From assembly GCA_034926675.1 (NCBI GenBank), contig JAYFQW010000009.1:1-64000 (forward strand): a stretch of DNA of 64,000 nt. The letters are read 5' to 3'. This document shows, piece by piece, positions 53,562 to 61,634 of this stretch. The stretch comes from Clostridia bacterium (GTDB taxonomy: Bacteria > Bacillota > DTU025). The notes under the pieces were generated by a model, which saw nothing but the letters and a program-made list of their open reading frames with translations, searched no databases and had not been told where the DNA came from. Within the stretch, counting starts at the first letter, position 1; each line of letters begins with the position of its first letter. The position numbers and the translations under genes are program-made.

Positions 53562-55395
53562 TGACCGCAAGCGTCCATCCAAGCACGAGTGGATATGCCA
53601 CCGCAAAGGCGGTCCACGCCCGCGAGCCGGTCTCGCGCCGGATGGCGGCTATCGTGGCGATGCACGGTACGTATGTCAGCGACATCACCATGAAGGCGTA
53701 GGCCGAAAGGGGCGTCCAGTTGGCCTGGATCGCGCCGGCCACGCCCGTCTCTCCCGTCCCATACAGAACTCCGAGGGTGCCAACTATCAGTTCCTTGGCT
53801 ATAGCTCCGAAGAACAAGGCCGCTGCAGCCTGCCACGTCCCGAAGCCGGCGGGTTTGAATATTGGGGCAATGGCGCTGCCTATCTGTCCTATCAGCGAGT
53901 CTGGGCTGCCCGGGGCGGCGCCCACGGGCAGGTTGGACAACGCCCACACCACGACCACCGCCATTAAGATGACTGTGCCGGCCTTGTGAAGAAACTCCTT
54001 GCCTCTCTCCCACGTCTGCAGCAGAACCCCTGATATCCTGGGCATTCGGTATGGCGGAAGCTCCATCACGAATGTGGACGAGACATCAGGTTTGATGAAG
54101 ACGCTCAACACTCTGGCCACGACCGCGGCCAGCGCCACGCTCAGTGCGTATAGGGAGAAGACTACGAGCCCGCGGCGCTCGGCGAAGAAGACGCCAGCAA
54201 ACAAGACGTATACCGGCAGCCGCGCTGAACACGAGATCAGCGGGTTGACGAGTATCGACACTAGCCTGTCGCGCGGGCTATCGAGGCTGCGCGTTGCCAG
54301 GATGCCGGTGACGTTGCACCCGAAGCCCAAGATCATTGGGATGAAAGCCTTGCCGTGGAGCCCAACGGCGCCCATGAATCTGTCGGAGATGAGAGCGGCT
54401 CGCGCCATGTACCCGACATCTTCGAGCAGCGAAATTGCGAAGAACAGCAGGAATATGGGGGGCGCGAACTCGAACAGCGCCCCTAGGCCCGCGATCACGC
54501 CGTCTGCAACGAAAGCGACCACGATCTTTGGCGCACCAGCCGCCCCCAACGCGCGCGCGGCCCAGGCGCCGAAGGTTCCGATTACGCCTCCAAGCCCGCC
54601 CGCGATGGGCGCACTCAGCGAGAATGTGAACTGGAACATGGCCCACACCACGCCGAAGAAGATGGGGTAGGCAAGCCACGGATTGAGCACTATGCGGTCG
54701 ATCCGTTGAGACGGCGACTCCGCGGCGCGGTCGGGAGCGGTCGTGATGACCGACTGGGCGATTTCGGCTGCCAGCTTGTAGCGGCGCTCAGTGGCCAGGT
54801 CGTGCGACTCGATCGCCGGGCTTGACTCGATAGAATGTTCTGACTCCCGGCCCTGTTTCGGGGAACCGTCTTCCATGCGCCGGGCCGAGACGGCAGCGAA
54901 CGCCGCGTCGAGCAGGTCGTCGATGCCTTTGCCGCGGACCGCCACCGTGGGCACGACCTCGACTCCCAGGGCTTTCGATAACCCTTCTACGTCTATGTTG
55001 AGGCCGAGTGCCTCCGCCTCGTCGAACATGTTGAGTGCCAGCACAAGATGCGTGCCCATCTCGAGCATCTGAATTGTGAGGTAGAGGTTCCTTTCAAGAT
55101 TGGTGGAGTCCACCACGTTGATCACTACGTCGGGCCGTTCACGCATGATGAAGTCGCGCGCGATGGTCTCGTCCAGCGCCTGCGAACCCAAGCTGTAAGT
55201 GCCGGGCAGGTCGACTATGAGCGCGGACACTCCGTGTCGAGTCACGCGCCCTTCTTTCTTCTCGACTGTGACTCCAGGCCAGTTGCCTACGTGCTGGTGG
55301 GCGCCTGTTATGGCGTTGAAAAGGGCAGTCTTGCCCGAGTTGGGGTTGCCTGCGATGGCTATCACAGGCGCCGTGCGCGAAATGGAATCGATCAT
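53515..55395 (-). CDS. feoB: Ferrous iron transport protein B
   Basis: 626 aa from ATG 55395, with GGAGGG upstream. N-terminal G domain: P-loop GNPNSGKTALFNAITG, DLPGTYSL switch and NMFD for G4. A shortened helical spacer (about 160-215) is followed by about 10 membrane helices with the GFGCNVTGILATR and FGAIAKELIVG motifs. It takes up Fe(II). It follows feoA and a DtxR-type regulator in the same direction. Confidence 0.95.
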   Translation of the reverse strand: MIDSISRTAPVIAIAGNPNSGKTALFNAITGAHQHVGNWPGVTVEKKEGRVTRHGVSALIVDLPGTYSLGSQALDETIARDFIMRERPDVVINVVDSTNLERNLYLTIQMLEMGTHLVLALNMFDEAEALGLNIDVEGLSKALGVEVVPTVAVRGKGIDDLLDAAFAAVSARRMEDGSPKQGRESEHSIESSPAIESHDLATERRYKLAAEIAQSVITTAPDRAAESPSQRIDRIVLNPWLAYPIFFGVVWAMFQFTFSLSAPIAGGLGGVIGTFGAWAARALGAAGAPKIVVAFVADGVIAGLGALFEFAPPIFLLFFAISLLEDVGYMARAALISDRFMGAVGLHGKAFIPMILGFGCNVTGILATRSLDSPRDRLVSILVNPLISCSARLPVYVLFAGVFFAERRGLVVFSLYALSVALAAVVARVLSVFIKPDVSSTFVMELPPYRMPRISGVLLQTWERGKEFLHKAGTVILMAVVVVWALSNLPVGAAPGSPDSLIGQIGSAIAPIFKPAGFGTWQAAAALFFGAIAKELIVGTLGVLYGTGETGVAGAIQANWTPLSAYAFMVMSLTYVPCIATIAAIRRETGSRAWTAFAVAYPLVLGWTLAVITYQVGRLLGLAATI

Positions 55396-55521
55396 AATAC
55401 GTTGGCCCTCCAAATGTGATATGTATGCTGCAAGAAATAGTAGACGTAGTCAGTTAGGGCCAACTAACTTTCGGCCCGTAAAAATGGTCCCCCCGTGGGA
55501 CAGCGTCCACCGTTCATGCAT

Positions 55522-55902
55522 TCAGGTGCCGTTGCGTCTGCCGCGCCAGCGACGCACACCTCGCCTTGGGTGTCCTGAGCAGGGACCGCTGGGGGGCAGG
55601 GCGCCAGACTTGCGATGCCTGTGCGGACCCTGGCAGGAAAGAGCGCATGCTGAACCGGGGCAGGGGCTAACAGTGATGCCTGCGGCTTCCGCCCGTCTGA
55701 GTCCGAGACGGCATCCTCGGGCACATATAATGATGGGATCGCCCAGAGGAGCGGCGCCTTCGAGGCGGACTTCGGTGCCGGGCGTCAAGCCCATGTCCAT
55801 AAGCCTGCATTTGAGCGGACCCGGGCAGCCGATGCCGACAATCTTGCCGCGCGCTCCCGGGTCGAGCTCGTCCAGTGATGTTGCCCTTCCACTGTTGTTC
55901 AC
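55522..55902 (-). CDS. feoA: Ferrous iron transport protein A, C-terminally extended
   Basis: 126 aa from GTG 55902 (GGGAGG 10 nt upstream). Residues about 8-80 are the FeoA SH3-like domain (LDPGARGKIVGIGCPGPLKC, LMDMGLTPGTEVRLEGAAPL). The last about 45 residues are Cys/Pro/Arg-rich (PCPGSACALSCQGPH...) and go beyond the normal FeoA length of about 75-85. Another frame (55464-55724) is also open there, so a frameshift near 55680 cannot be excluded. Overlaps the regulator by 4 bp. Confidence 0.85.
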   Translation of the reverse strand: MNNSGRATSLDELDPGARGKIVGIGCPGPLKCRLMDMGLTPGTEVRLEGAAPLGDPIIICARGCRLGLRRAEAAGITVSPCPGSACALSCQGPHRHRKSGALPPSGPCSGHPRRGVRRWRGRRNGT

Positions 55903-56297
55903 CGGTCGGCCTCCCTTTCCATGAAGTCTATCATGCCCGTCATAGTCTCTTTGCTGACTACGTGTTCTATTTGACACGCATCTTCCTCAGCCACCGTCTC
56001 GTCCACGCCCAGTACAGAGATGAGGAAAGATTTGATGGCCCGGTGCCTCTTGCAAACGGCTCGAGCTGCATTTTGCCCGTCCTCTGTGAGGTAGACTGGC
56101 CCGTATTTCTCCCGCATGATCAGGCCATGGTCGACTAGGAGGCCCATTGCCTGGTTGACGCTAGCCTTGGCCACTCCGAGCCTCGCGGCTATATCGGTAG
56201 TGCGCACGCCTTCATCGTCGCCGGCCAGCACCAACACTGCTTCCAAGTAGTCCTCTAGAGAGGGAGATATCTGGGCTCTGGGCTTGCTTGCAACCAA
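55899..56297 (-). CDS. DtxR/MntR family metal-dependent regulator
   Basis: 132 aa from TTG 56297, with GGGGGTAG upstream; an open frame extends to 56606 but that part has no family similarity and crosses the promoter. DNA-binding domain PSLEDYLEAVLVLAGDDEGV with HTH DIAARLGVAKASVNQAMGLL; dimer/metal domain with RHRAIKSFLISVLGV and EEDACQIEHVVSKETM, giving the usual Cys/Glu/His metal ligands. It should repress feoA-feoB when iron or manganese is sufficient. No SH3 domain; FeoA is encoded right after it. Confidence 0.92.
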   Translation of the reverse strand: MVASKPRAQISPSLEDYLEAVLVLAGDDEGVRTTDIAARLGVAKASVNQAMGLLVDHGLIMREKYGPVYLTEDGQNAARAVCKRHRAIKSFLISVLGVDETVAEEDACQIEHVVSKETMTGMIDFMEREADR

Positions 56298-56367
56298 CCC
56301 ACTACCCCCAATTTCCGGCGCCGCCGTGCGGCGCAGAAGTAAGGGATGCCTAACACCTTCTGCCTTT

Positions 56368-56396
56368 AGTCTACGACACGGCGAGTATCGTGTCAA
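56368..56396 (-). promoter_or_regulatory. Promoter of the regulator-feoA-feoB operon with palindromic operator
   Basis: Minus strand TTGACA (56391-56396), 17 bp, TAGACT (56368-56373). The spacer is filled by an inverted repeat GACACG-N8-CGTGTC (56375-56394), which overlaps the -35 element. Such a position is ideal for repression by the DtxR-type protein; autoregulation is inferred. Confidence 0.7.
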
Positions 56397-56580
56397 GATG
56401 CTGTTCAAATCGATAGAATAATCCCATCGTACGGTTAGGAGGAATCCCAGCATGGGCGGATAATGGATGGGGCGAAGGACAGGCTGCTGACCGTGCCCGG
56501 GAGTTGCCGCTGCTTCTTGCATCGACCCAGGGGAGTCGGGGGGCAAGCTTGCAAATGGCCCCCGGAGAGGAGGGTAAGGG

Positions 56581-56676
56581 ATGAGCATTATCAGCTTCTT
56601 CGCCAACGTAACCGCTGGCCGAGGGCTGGGGATGACGATCCCTGCCCAAACGGTGAAGGCGCATGATTTGGACTAG
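56581..56676 (+). CDS. 31-aa small ORF
   Basis: MSIISFFANVTAGRGLGMTI is the N-terminus; total 31 codons. A strong GGAGAGGAGGG lies before ATG. It is followed 10 bp later by the Cys-rich ORF. No family known; could be a peptide or a leader. Confidence 0.4.
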   Translation: MSIISFFANVTAGRGLGMTIPAQTVKAHDLD

Positions 56677-56686
56677 GGGGGAGTCC

Positions 56687-56929
56687 ATGAACACCGTAAA
56701 CGCAGGCGATATCACCATCAACTCCGGTGGTTTCTGGTGCTTTGCCGGATGTGCAGGGACGTGCGGCGGCCTTGGTGGTCATGATGTAGGCCATTGCGGA
56801 GGGAGGGAGACTCGCAGACACGGAAGCACCCGCGTGATCAAAAGGCCGGTTCATGAGGGAAGAGCCTTTGAGGATCCCAGTGATAGCCCAGTACGCCGTC
56901 ACCGACAACTGTCGCCAATGCTTCAATGA
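56687..56929 (+). CDS. 80-aa Cys/Gly-rich small protein (possible peptide precursor)
   Basis: ATG 56687 follows GGGGGGAG. The N-terminal half has MNTVNAGDITINSGGFWCFA, then GCAGTCGGLGGHDVGHCGG: four cysteines and many glycines within 30 residues. The second half is Arg-rich (RETRRHGSTRVIKRP) and may be non-native. It lies about 170 bp ahead of a radical-SAM remnant. Peptide-precursor status is speculation from composition and context. Confidence 0.4.
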   Translation: MNTVNAGDITINSGGFWCFAGCAGTCGGLGGHDVGHCGGRETRRHGSTRVIKRPVHEGRAFEDPSDSPVRRHRQLSPMLQ

Positions 56930-57099
56930 CGGTTTTGATTTGACGCAACGAATCGACTTCGACAAGAGTACTGATGACACAAATCGGAACGTTGACATGC
57001 GGAGTCAGTTCTATCATAATCGTTATGGGCATATGATTGATATTCGAAGGGCAAGGAGCAGATCCGGGGAATGGGCTCACCAGAGGATAGGTGATATGG

Positions 57100-57640
57100 A
57101 TGCCGTACATCTTTGGCCCAGTGCCTTGAAGGCGGTTGGGGTTGTCGCTGGAAGTGGACGTAGTACCCCTACAAGGTGTGTTCCTTCAATTGCATATGCT
57201 GCTAGGTTGGCAGGACCACCTGCAGGACTCTGCAACGCCAGGCTTTTGTGGATATCGACGATGTGATCGCCGAGTTGCGAGCAGTCTTGCCTCGGGCTAA
57301 AGCCAACTACACTACCCTGTCGGGATCGGGTGAGCCCACGCTCAGCCTTCACGTAGGCAGACTGATACAGGAGATTAAGAAGCTGACCTCGATACCGGTG
57401 GCAGTTCTGACCAATGGTTCGCTCTTAGGCCGTTCAGATCTCGATCAGGAACTGCTCGGCGCCGACCTCATGATCCCTTCTCTGGACGCAGGCAGTCAAA
57501 AGGTGTTTGAGAGAATAAACCGCCCATGTTTTGAGCTGAGCATAAGCGGCATCATCGATGGACTTGAGCGGTTCTCGATCCGCCGCGAGAACGGGTTGAC
57601 CTACTTCGGATGCGCGCACGATTCTGAACAGGAGTTGATA
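57100..57640 (+). pseudogene. Broken radical SAM protein (COG0731-like)
   Basis: From ATG 57100 the peptide MPYIFGPVP runs into TGA (57127-57129, a Ser codon in relatives) and then RRLGLSLEVDVVP. An extra C in the CCCC run at 57166-57169 shifts frame; with the shift corrected the sequence reads YKVCSFNCICC, the CxxxCxxC iron-sulfur motif, then TAG (57203-57205, normally Gln) and VGRTTCRTLQRQAFVDIDDV. The rest is open (ANYTTLSGSGEPTLSLHVG, PVAVLTNGSLL, VFERINRPCFELSI). The C-terminal third is missing, ending near 57600. Three point lesions in 80 bp: a recent pseudogene. Confidence 0.85.
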
Positions 57641-57642
57641 CC

Positions 57643-58203
57643 ATGCCAAGACCGCCCAAGCTCAGACGTGTAGAGTTCATACCTCAGGTGACCGTGTTCA
57701 AGCCTGCGGGCGTGTCGCTGCGCGACCTGGAAGAGGAAGTGCTCACAGTAGAGGAGCTTGAGGCTATACGCCTCAAGGATCTGGCAGGTCTGGAACAAGA
57801 AGGGTGCGCAGAGCGGATGCAAGTGTCCCGGCCTACGTTTCAGAGAGTACTCTCTTCCGCAAGGGAGAAGGTGGCTCGGGCGCTCGTGGAAGGCAAGGCC
57901 ATTCGTTTCGAGGGCGGAACGTATCGCCTGGCTCTGGGGCAGTTCAGATGCGGGTCGTGCAGCTATGAGTTCCAGGCTCCCTTTGCCGTAGCGCAGAGCG
58001 GGACAGACCCTGCTTGTCCGAATTGCGGCGCCGAACGCGGAAAGCGAATTGGACAGGCGGGACACGGACACGGAGCCGGAAGACCGGGCCCAGGACGCTG
58101 CCGCAGAGGATGCGGAAAGATTCAAAACACAGATCGCGATGCAGATCAGGAGATGAACTCGGAACTGCCGGAAGGACCGCAGACGCCGGAAGCGGGCGAT
58201 TGA
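57643..58203 (+). CDS. DUF134 family protein with zinc-ribbon region
   Basis: 186 aa. Typical DUF134: [40 protein letters not shown] and an HTH ([20 protein letters not shown]), i.e. a sigma-70-region-4-like DNA-binding domain. Residues about 105-130 have CGSCSYEF and CPNCGAE, a zinc ribbon; then a His/Gly-rich stretch [23 protein letters not shown]134 genes regularly precede NifX and Mrp genes in anaerobes and are likely their regulator. AGGAG precedes ATG. Confidence 0.9.
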   Translation: MPRPPKLRRVEFIPQVTVFKPAGVSLRDLEEEVLTVEELEAIRLKDLAGLEQEGCAERMQVSRPTFQRVLSSAREKVARALVEGKAIRFEGGTYRLALGQFRCGSCSYEFQAPFAVAQSGTDPACPNCGAERGKRIGQAGHGHGAGRPGPGRCRRGCGKIQNTDRDADQEMNSELPEGPQTPEAGD

Positions 58204-58336
58204 CGGACTGACCGACTCGCGATTTGCTTTCGGTTTGATTGCTTCCGGCCACACCTCATTGCTCACCCATTTTCCTTGGTCAAATGGCATACGAACCACT
58301 GATTTGCACGGAAGGCAGACTTTTCGGCCTTGGTTA

Positions 58337-58366
58337 TTGACATATGCCCATAACCTTGGGTATACT
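58337..58366 (+). promoter_or_regulatory. Promoter of the DUF5320-NifX-MinD operon
   Basis: TTGACA (58337-58342), 18 bp, TATACT (58361-58366), about 43 bp ahead of the DUF5320 start. The sequence around contains several CATATG-type short palindromes. Confidence 0.8.
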
Positions 58367-58408
58367 GATAACGAGCATATGATCATTATAACTAGGGAGG
58401 TATGGGAT

Positions 58409-58834
58409 ATGCCAAGAGGAGACGGAACGGGTCCAGCAGGCTTTGGACCCATGACTGGAAGATCTGCGGGCTATTGTGCAGGGTACGATGCCCCCGGGTT
58501 TGTGGACGCTCCCGGGGCAAGAGGCAGAGCAGGGGCTGGCAGAGGCTACAGGCGGATGTACTACGCCACAGGTTTGCCGGGTTGGATGAGGTATGGCTGC
58601 CGCGGATGGGTTGCTCGTGAAGTCGCGCTCGGATCTGCTCGTCCTGCTGCAGGCTTTCGAGGTGTGCCGTATGAAGGCCGCTACGCGAGCGACGATGCGG
58701 GAATGTCTGAGGAACGTGAGAAGCAGCTGCTGAGCCAGCAGGCGCAGTTCCTCAGGAGCGAACTTGAAGTGGTGGAAAGGCGAATTAGCGACATGGCGAG
58801 CCCGGACCGTGGCTCGACGGAAGGCGGCAAGTAA
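58409..58834 (+). CDS. DUF5320 family protein
   Basis: 141 aa from ATG 58409 (AGGGAGG upstream). N-terminus MPRGDGTGPAGFGPMTGRSA and GYCAGYDAPGF is the signature of these Gly/Met-rich small proteins; the C-terminal half has a coiled coil (EEREKQLLSQQAQFLRSELE). They accompany NifX/MinD genes in anaerobes. Role unknown, possibly a metal or cluster scaffold. Confidence 0.9.
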   Translation: MPRGDGTGPAGFGPMTGRSAGYCAGYDAPGFVDAPGARGRAGAGRGYRRMYYATGLPGWMRYGCRGWVAREVALGSARPAAGFRGVPYEGRYASDDAGMSEEREKQLLSQQAQFLRSELEVVERRISDMASPDRGSTEGGK

Positions 58835-58835
58835 C

Positions 58836-59207
58836 ATGCATATTGCAATAACCGCTCAGGGCGTGGACCTGGATTCGACTATGGACCCGCGTTTCGGGAG
58901 GTGCCGGAATTTCGTCATCGTTGACCTTGAGTCTGACAAGTTCGAGGCGTTTTCGAACGAAAGCATCATGGCGTCTGGAGGCGCGGGCACTCAGAGCGCG
59001 CAGTTCCTGGCCAACAAGGGAGTGGACGCGGTAGTCACCGGCAACATCGGCCCCAACGCCTCACGCGCGTTGGAGGCGGCAAGCATCAAGGTGTACACCA
59101 TGGCCTCAGGCACAGTGCGCGATGCTCTTCAGGCGTACAAGGCAGGCAAGCTCAGCACGGTTTCCGGGGCCACTGTGGACTCGCATCACGGAATGGGAAG
59201 ACGTTAG
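58836..59207 (+). CDS. NifX/dinitrogenase cofactor-domain protein 1
   Basis: 123 aa from ATG 58836. NifX/NafY fold: MHIAITAQGVDLDSTMDPRF, GRCRNFVIVDLESDKFEA and GVDAVVTGNIGPNASRALEA. Relatives bind iron-molybdenum or other Fe-S cofactors. No nif genes in the window, so a general Fe-S handling role is more likely. Starts 2 bp after the DUF5320 stop. Confidence 0.9.
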   Translation: MHIAITAQGVDLDSTMDPRFGRCRNFVIVDLESDKFEAFSNESIMASGGAGTQSAQFLANKGVDAVVTGNIGPNASRALEAASIKVYTMASGTVRDALQAYKAGKLSTVSGATVDSHHGMGRR

Positions 59208-59256
59208 GGCTGTAAGGCAGCGAAACTACCTCAACGATTTGGGAGGTTCGTCACAC

Positions 59257-59676
59257 ATGAAGATCGCGTTGGCAACGGATGGATCAGTGATATCACCGCA
59301 TTTCGGTCATTGCTCCGAGTTCACGGTGGTTACGGTCGAGAACGGCAAAGTCGTGGACACGGCGACCGTTCCTAACCCAGAGCACCAGCCGGGGTTTCTA
59401 CCGGAATACCTATCGAAATTCGGGGTGTCGTGCATAATCGCAGGCGGCATGGGCCCGAGGGCGCAGGAGCTGTTTGCCGCCAAGGGCATTCAGACTGTGG
59501 TGGGCGCTTCAGGGACTGTAACAGAGGTGCTCCGAGACTACCTGGCCGGATCGCTCAAAGTGGGCGAGAGCGCGTGTGACCACATAGATGGGGCCGAAGG
59601 ACACGAGGGTCACGCGTCTTGTGACCATGGCAACCATTCGGACGACCATGGCCATCCCTGTGGGCACGGCAAGTAG
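59257..59676 (+). CDS. NifX/dinitrogenase cofactor-domain protein 2, His-rich tail
   Basis: 139 aa from ATG 59257 (GGGAGG upstream). MKIALATDGSVISPHFGHCS, VSCIIAGGMGPRAQELFAAK. The last about 35 residues hold about ten histidines and two Cys (HGNHSDDHGHPCGHGK), a probable metal-binding tail. Paralogue of the preceding gene. Confidence 0.9.
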   Translation: MKIALATDGSVISPHFGHCSEFTVVTVENGKVVDTATVPNPEHQPGFLPEYLSKFGVSCIIAGGMGPRAQELFAAKGIQTVVGASGTVTEVLRDYLAGSLKVGESACDHIDGAEGHEGHASCDHGNHSDDHGHPCGHGK

Positions 59677-59679
59677 GCT

Positions 59680-60564
59680 ATGATCGTATCAGTGGCCAGC
59701 GGAAAAGGCGGCACAGGCAAGACGACAATCGCGGTCAACCTGGTCCTGGCTCTGGAGGGGACTATGCCCGTGGACTTCCTGGACTGTGATGTCGAGGAGC
59801 CCAATGCGCATCTGTTCCTCCATCCTGTGCTCGAGACCTCTGAGCGAGTCACTCTGCCTGTGCCTGTTGTCGACGAGAACAAGTGCAGCGGGTGCGGTAC
59901 GTGCGCGGAAGTATGCGCGTTTCATGCCATTCTGTCGCTTGGAGGCCGTGCCATAGCATTCCCAGAGTTATGTCATGGCTGCGGGGGGTGTGCGCGCTTC
60001 TGCCCTACGGGCGCAATATCCGAGGTTCCCAGAGAAATCGGAGTGGTGGAGACTGGGAGGGCAGGCGATACAGGGGCGATCAGATTCGTCCAGGGACGAG
60101 TCAACATCGGCACTGCTCTGGCTCCCCCGGTGGTGAAAGCCGTTCGAAGCAAGGCCGGACCAGGCGACAGAGTCGTCATCATCGACTCGCCGCCCGGGAC
60201 GTCCTGCCCGGTCGTAGCCTCGGTGAAAGGCAGCGACTACTGCCTACTCGTTACCGAGCCCACGCCGTTCGGGCTGAACGATCTGGCGCTGGCAGTGGAT
60301 ATGGTGCGGGAACTGGGCGTTCCATTCGGGGTGGCCATCAACCGCGCAGGGCTTGGCGATGACAAGGTCGCTGCTTACTGCAGACAGGAGCATATCCCCG
60401 TGTTGCTTGAGATCCCATTCGACAGGAGATATGCGGCTTCCTACGCTCGCGGCGGACAGCTTGTACGCGACTTCCCTGAGCTGGGCGATTCTCTGAGAGG
60501 CCTCTGGCGGCAGATTCGTGCTGCGGTGGGGCCGTTGCCAGAGGAGGGGGAAATGGCACGATGA
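59680..60564 (+). CDS. MinD/Mrp-type ATPase with ferredoxin insertion 1
   Basis: 294 aa. P-loop ASGKGGTGKTTIAVNLVLAL at the N-terminus; residues about 65-115 are a 2[4Fe-4S] ferredoxin-type insertion (CSGCGTCAEVCAFHA and CHGCGGCARFCPTGA); the ATPase resumes with DSPPGTSCPVVASVKGSDY. Fe-S cluster carrier or donor ATPases of this type occur in pairs in anaerobes. It starts 3 bp past the NifX stop and overlaps its paralogue by 4 bp. Confidence 0.92.
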   Translation: MIVSVASGKGGTGKTTIAVNLVLALEGTMPVDFLDCDVEEPNAHLFLHPVLETSERVTLPVPVVDENKCSGCGTCAEVCAFHAILSLGGRAIAFPELCHGCGGCARFCPTGAISEVPREIGVVETGRAGDTGAIRFVQGRVNIGTALAPPVVKAVRSKAGPGDRVVIIDSPPGTSCPVVASVKGSDYCLLVTEPTPFGLNDLALAVDMVRELGVPFGVAINRAGLGDDKVAAYCRQEHIPVLLEIPFDRRYAASYARGGQLVRDFPELGDSLRGLWRQIRAAVGPLPEEGEMAR

Positions 60565-61619
60565 AGGAACTGCTCGTCATCAGCGGCAAGGGTGGCACGG
60601 GAAAGACCTCTATCGTAGGAGCCTTTGCGGTTCTGGCGGAGAGCAAGGTGCTGGCGGACAGCGATGTGGACGCGGCTGACCTGCACCTTCTGCTCAACCC
60701 GACGGTCAAGACCATCAACGAGTTCCGGGCGTCAAAGCAGGCGGTGCTTGACCCAGCCAAGTGCGCCGGCCAGTGCAGCGCATCTGCCGCCTGCGCCGAG
60801 GTGTGTCGGTTCGGAGCTATCTCCCTGTCCTGTGGGACCGGCGCTGGAACCAACGCCGGCGGCAGCATGTCAGTCTCTGACACCGGCGGTGCTGCTGGCG
60901 CCGGTTTTCCCCACATCGATCCAGTCTCTTGCGAAGGCTGCGGCGTCTGTGCTCGTGCATGTCCTCATGGCGCGATCTCAATGGAGGATGTGGTGTCGGG
61001 GCACTGGTTTGTGTCCGATACAGCCTATGGTCCCATGGTCCACGCCAGGCTCGGAGTGGCCCAGGAGAATTCAGGCAAGCTTGTCACGCAGGTCCGACGT
61101 GAGGCGCGGGCCATTGCGGAGAGGCAGGGGCTGGAGTATGTAATCATCGATGGACCACCCGGCATAGGCTGCCCGGTGATATCGTCAATGTCCGGAGTTG
61201 ACTTGGCCCTCATCGTCACTGAACCCACTGTTTCAGGGACGCACGACATGAGGAGAGTCGTGGAGTTGGCACACTACTTTGGGGTAAGAACGGCAGTCTG
61301 TATCAACAAGTACGACCTTGATGAGGCAAGTGCCGAGCAGATTGAAGAATACTGCCGCAGTGAGAGGATTGAAGTCGCGGGGAGGATCCCATTCGACGAA
61401 GGAGTGGTCGGCGCCTTGGTGAGGGGAGTGCCGATGGTAGCGAATGCCGACAGTTGCCCCGTTTGTGTGGGCGATTCAGTACAAGCATCAGATTCCGCCC
61501 GCCCTCATGGCAAAGCAGCGCTGGCCACACGGGAGCTATGGAGGAGGGTCGCGGTTATCCTGAAGCAAAGCCCAAGCTCCCAGGCGTACGCGAGAGAGGT
61601 AAGCATCCGGGATAGATAG
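60561..61619 (+). CDS. MinD/Mrp-type ATPase with ferredoxin insertion 2
   Basis: 352 aa. P-loop ISGKGGTGKTSIVGAFAVLA; ferredoxin-like clusters CAGQCSASAACAEVCRFGA and CEGCGVCARACPHGA, separated by an unusually long Gly/Ala/Ser-rich spacer (about 35 residues, GTGAGTNAGGSMSVSDTGG) absent from its neighbour; then DGPPGIGCPVISSMSGVD. Likely forms a hetero-pair with the preceding ATPase. The C-terminus (SSQAYAREVSIRDR) lies against the truncated secreted-protein fragment. Confidence 0.92.
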   Translation: MKELLVISGKGGTGKTSIVGAFAVLAESKVLADSDVDAADLHLLLNPTVKTINEFRASKQAVLDPAKCAGQCSASAACAEVCRFGAISLSCGTGAGTNAGGSMSVSDTGGAAGAGFPHIDPVSCEGCGVCARACPHGAISMEDVVSGHWFVSDTAYGPMVHARLGVAQENSGKLVTQVRREARAIAERQGLEYVIIDGPPGIGCPVISSMSGVDLALIVTEPTVSGTHDMRRVVELAHYFGVRTAVCINKYDLDEASAEQIEEYCRSERIEVAGRIPFDEGVVGALVRGVPMVANADSCPVCVGDSVQASDSARPHGKAALATRELWRRVAVILKQSPSSQAYAREVSIRDR

Positions 61620-61634
61620 AGGAAAAGCAGTGCA

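Noticed and set aside
56838-57110. 90-codon minus frame between the Cys-rich ORF and the radical SAM remnant
   Set aside because: No family, no ribosome site, partly antisense to the radical SAM 5' end; the 56930-57099 stretch otherwise shows nothing.
45543-57205. TGA or TAG recoding (selenocysteine, pyrrolysine) in the CrtI-like and radical SAM genes
   Set aside because: Both genes also carry frameshifts and missing segments, and no SECIS-like hairpin or recoding machinery is evident; pseudogenes are simpler.
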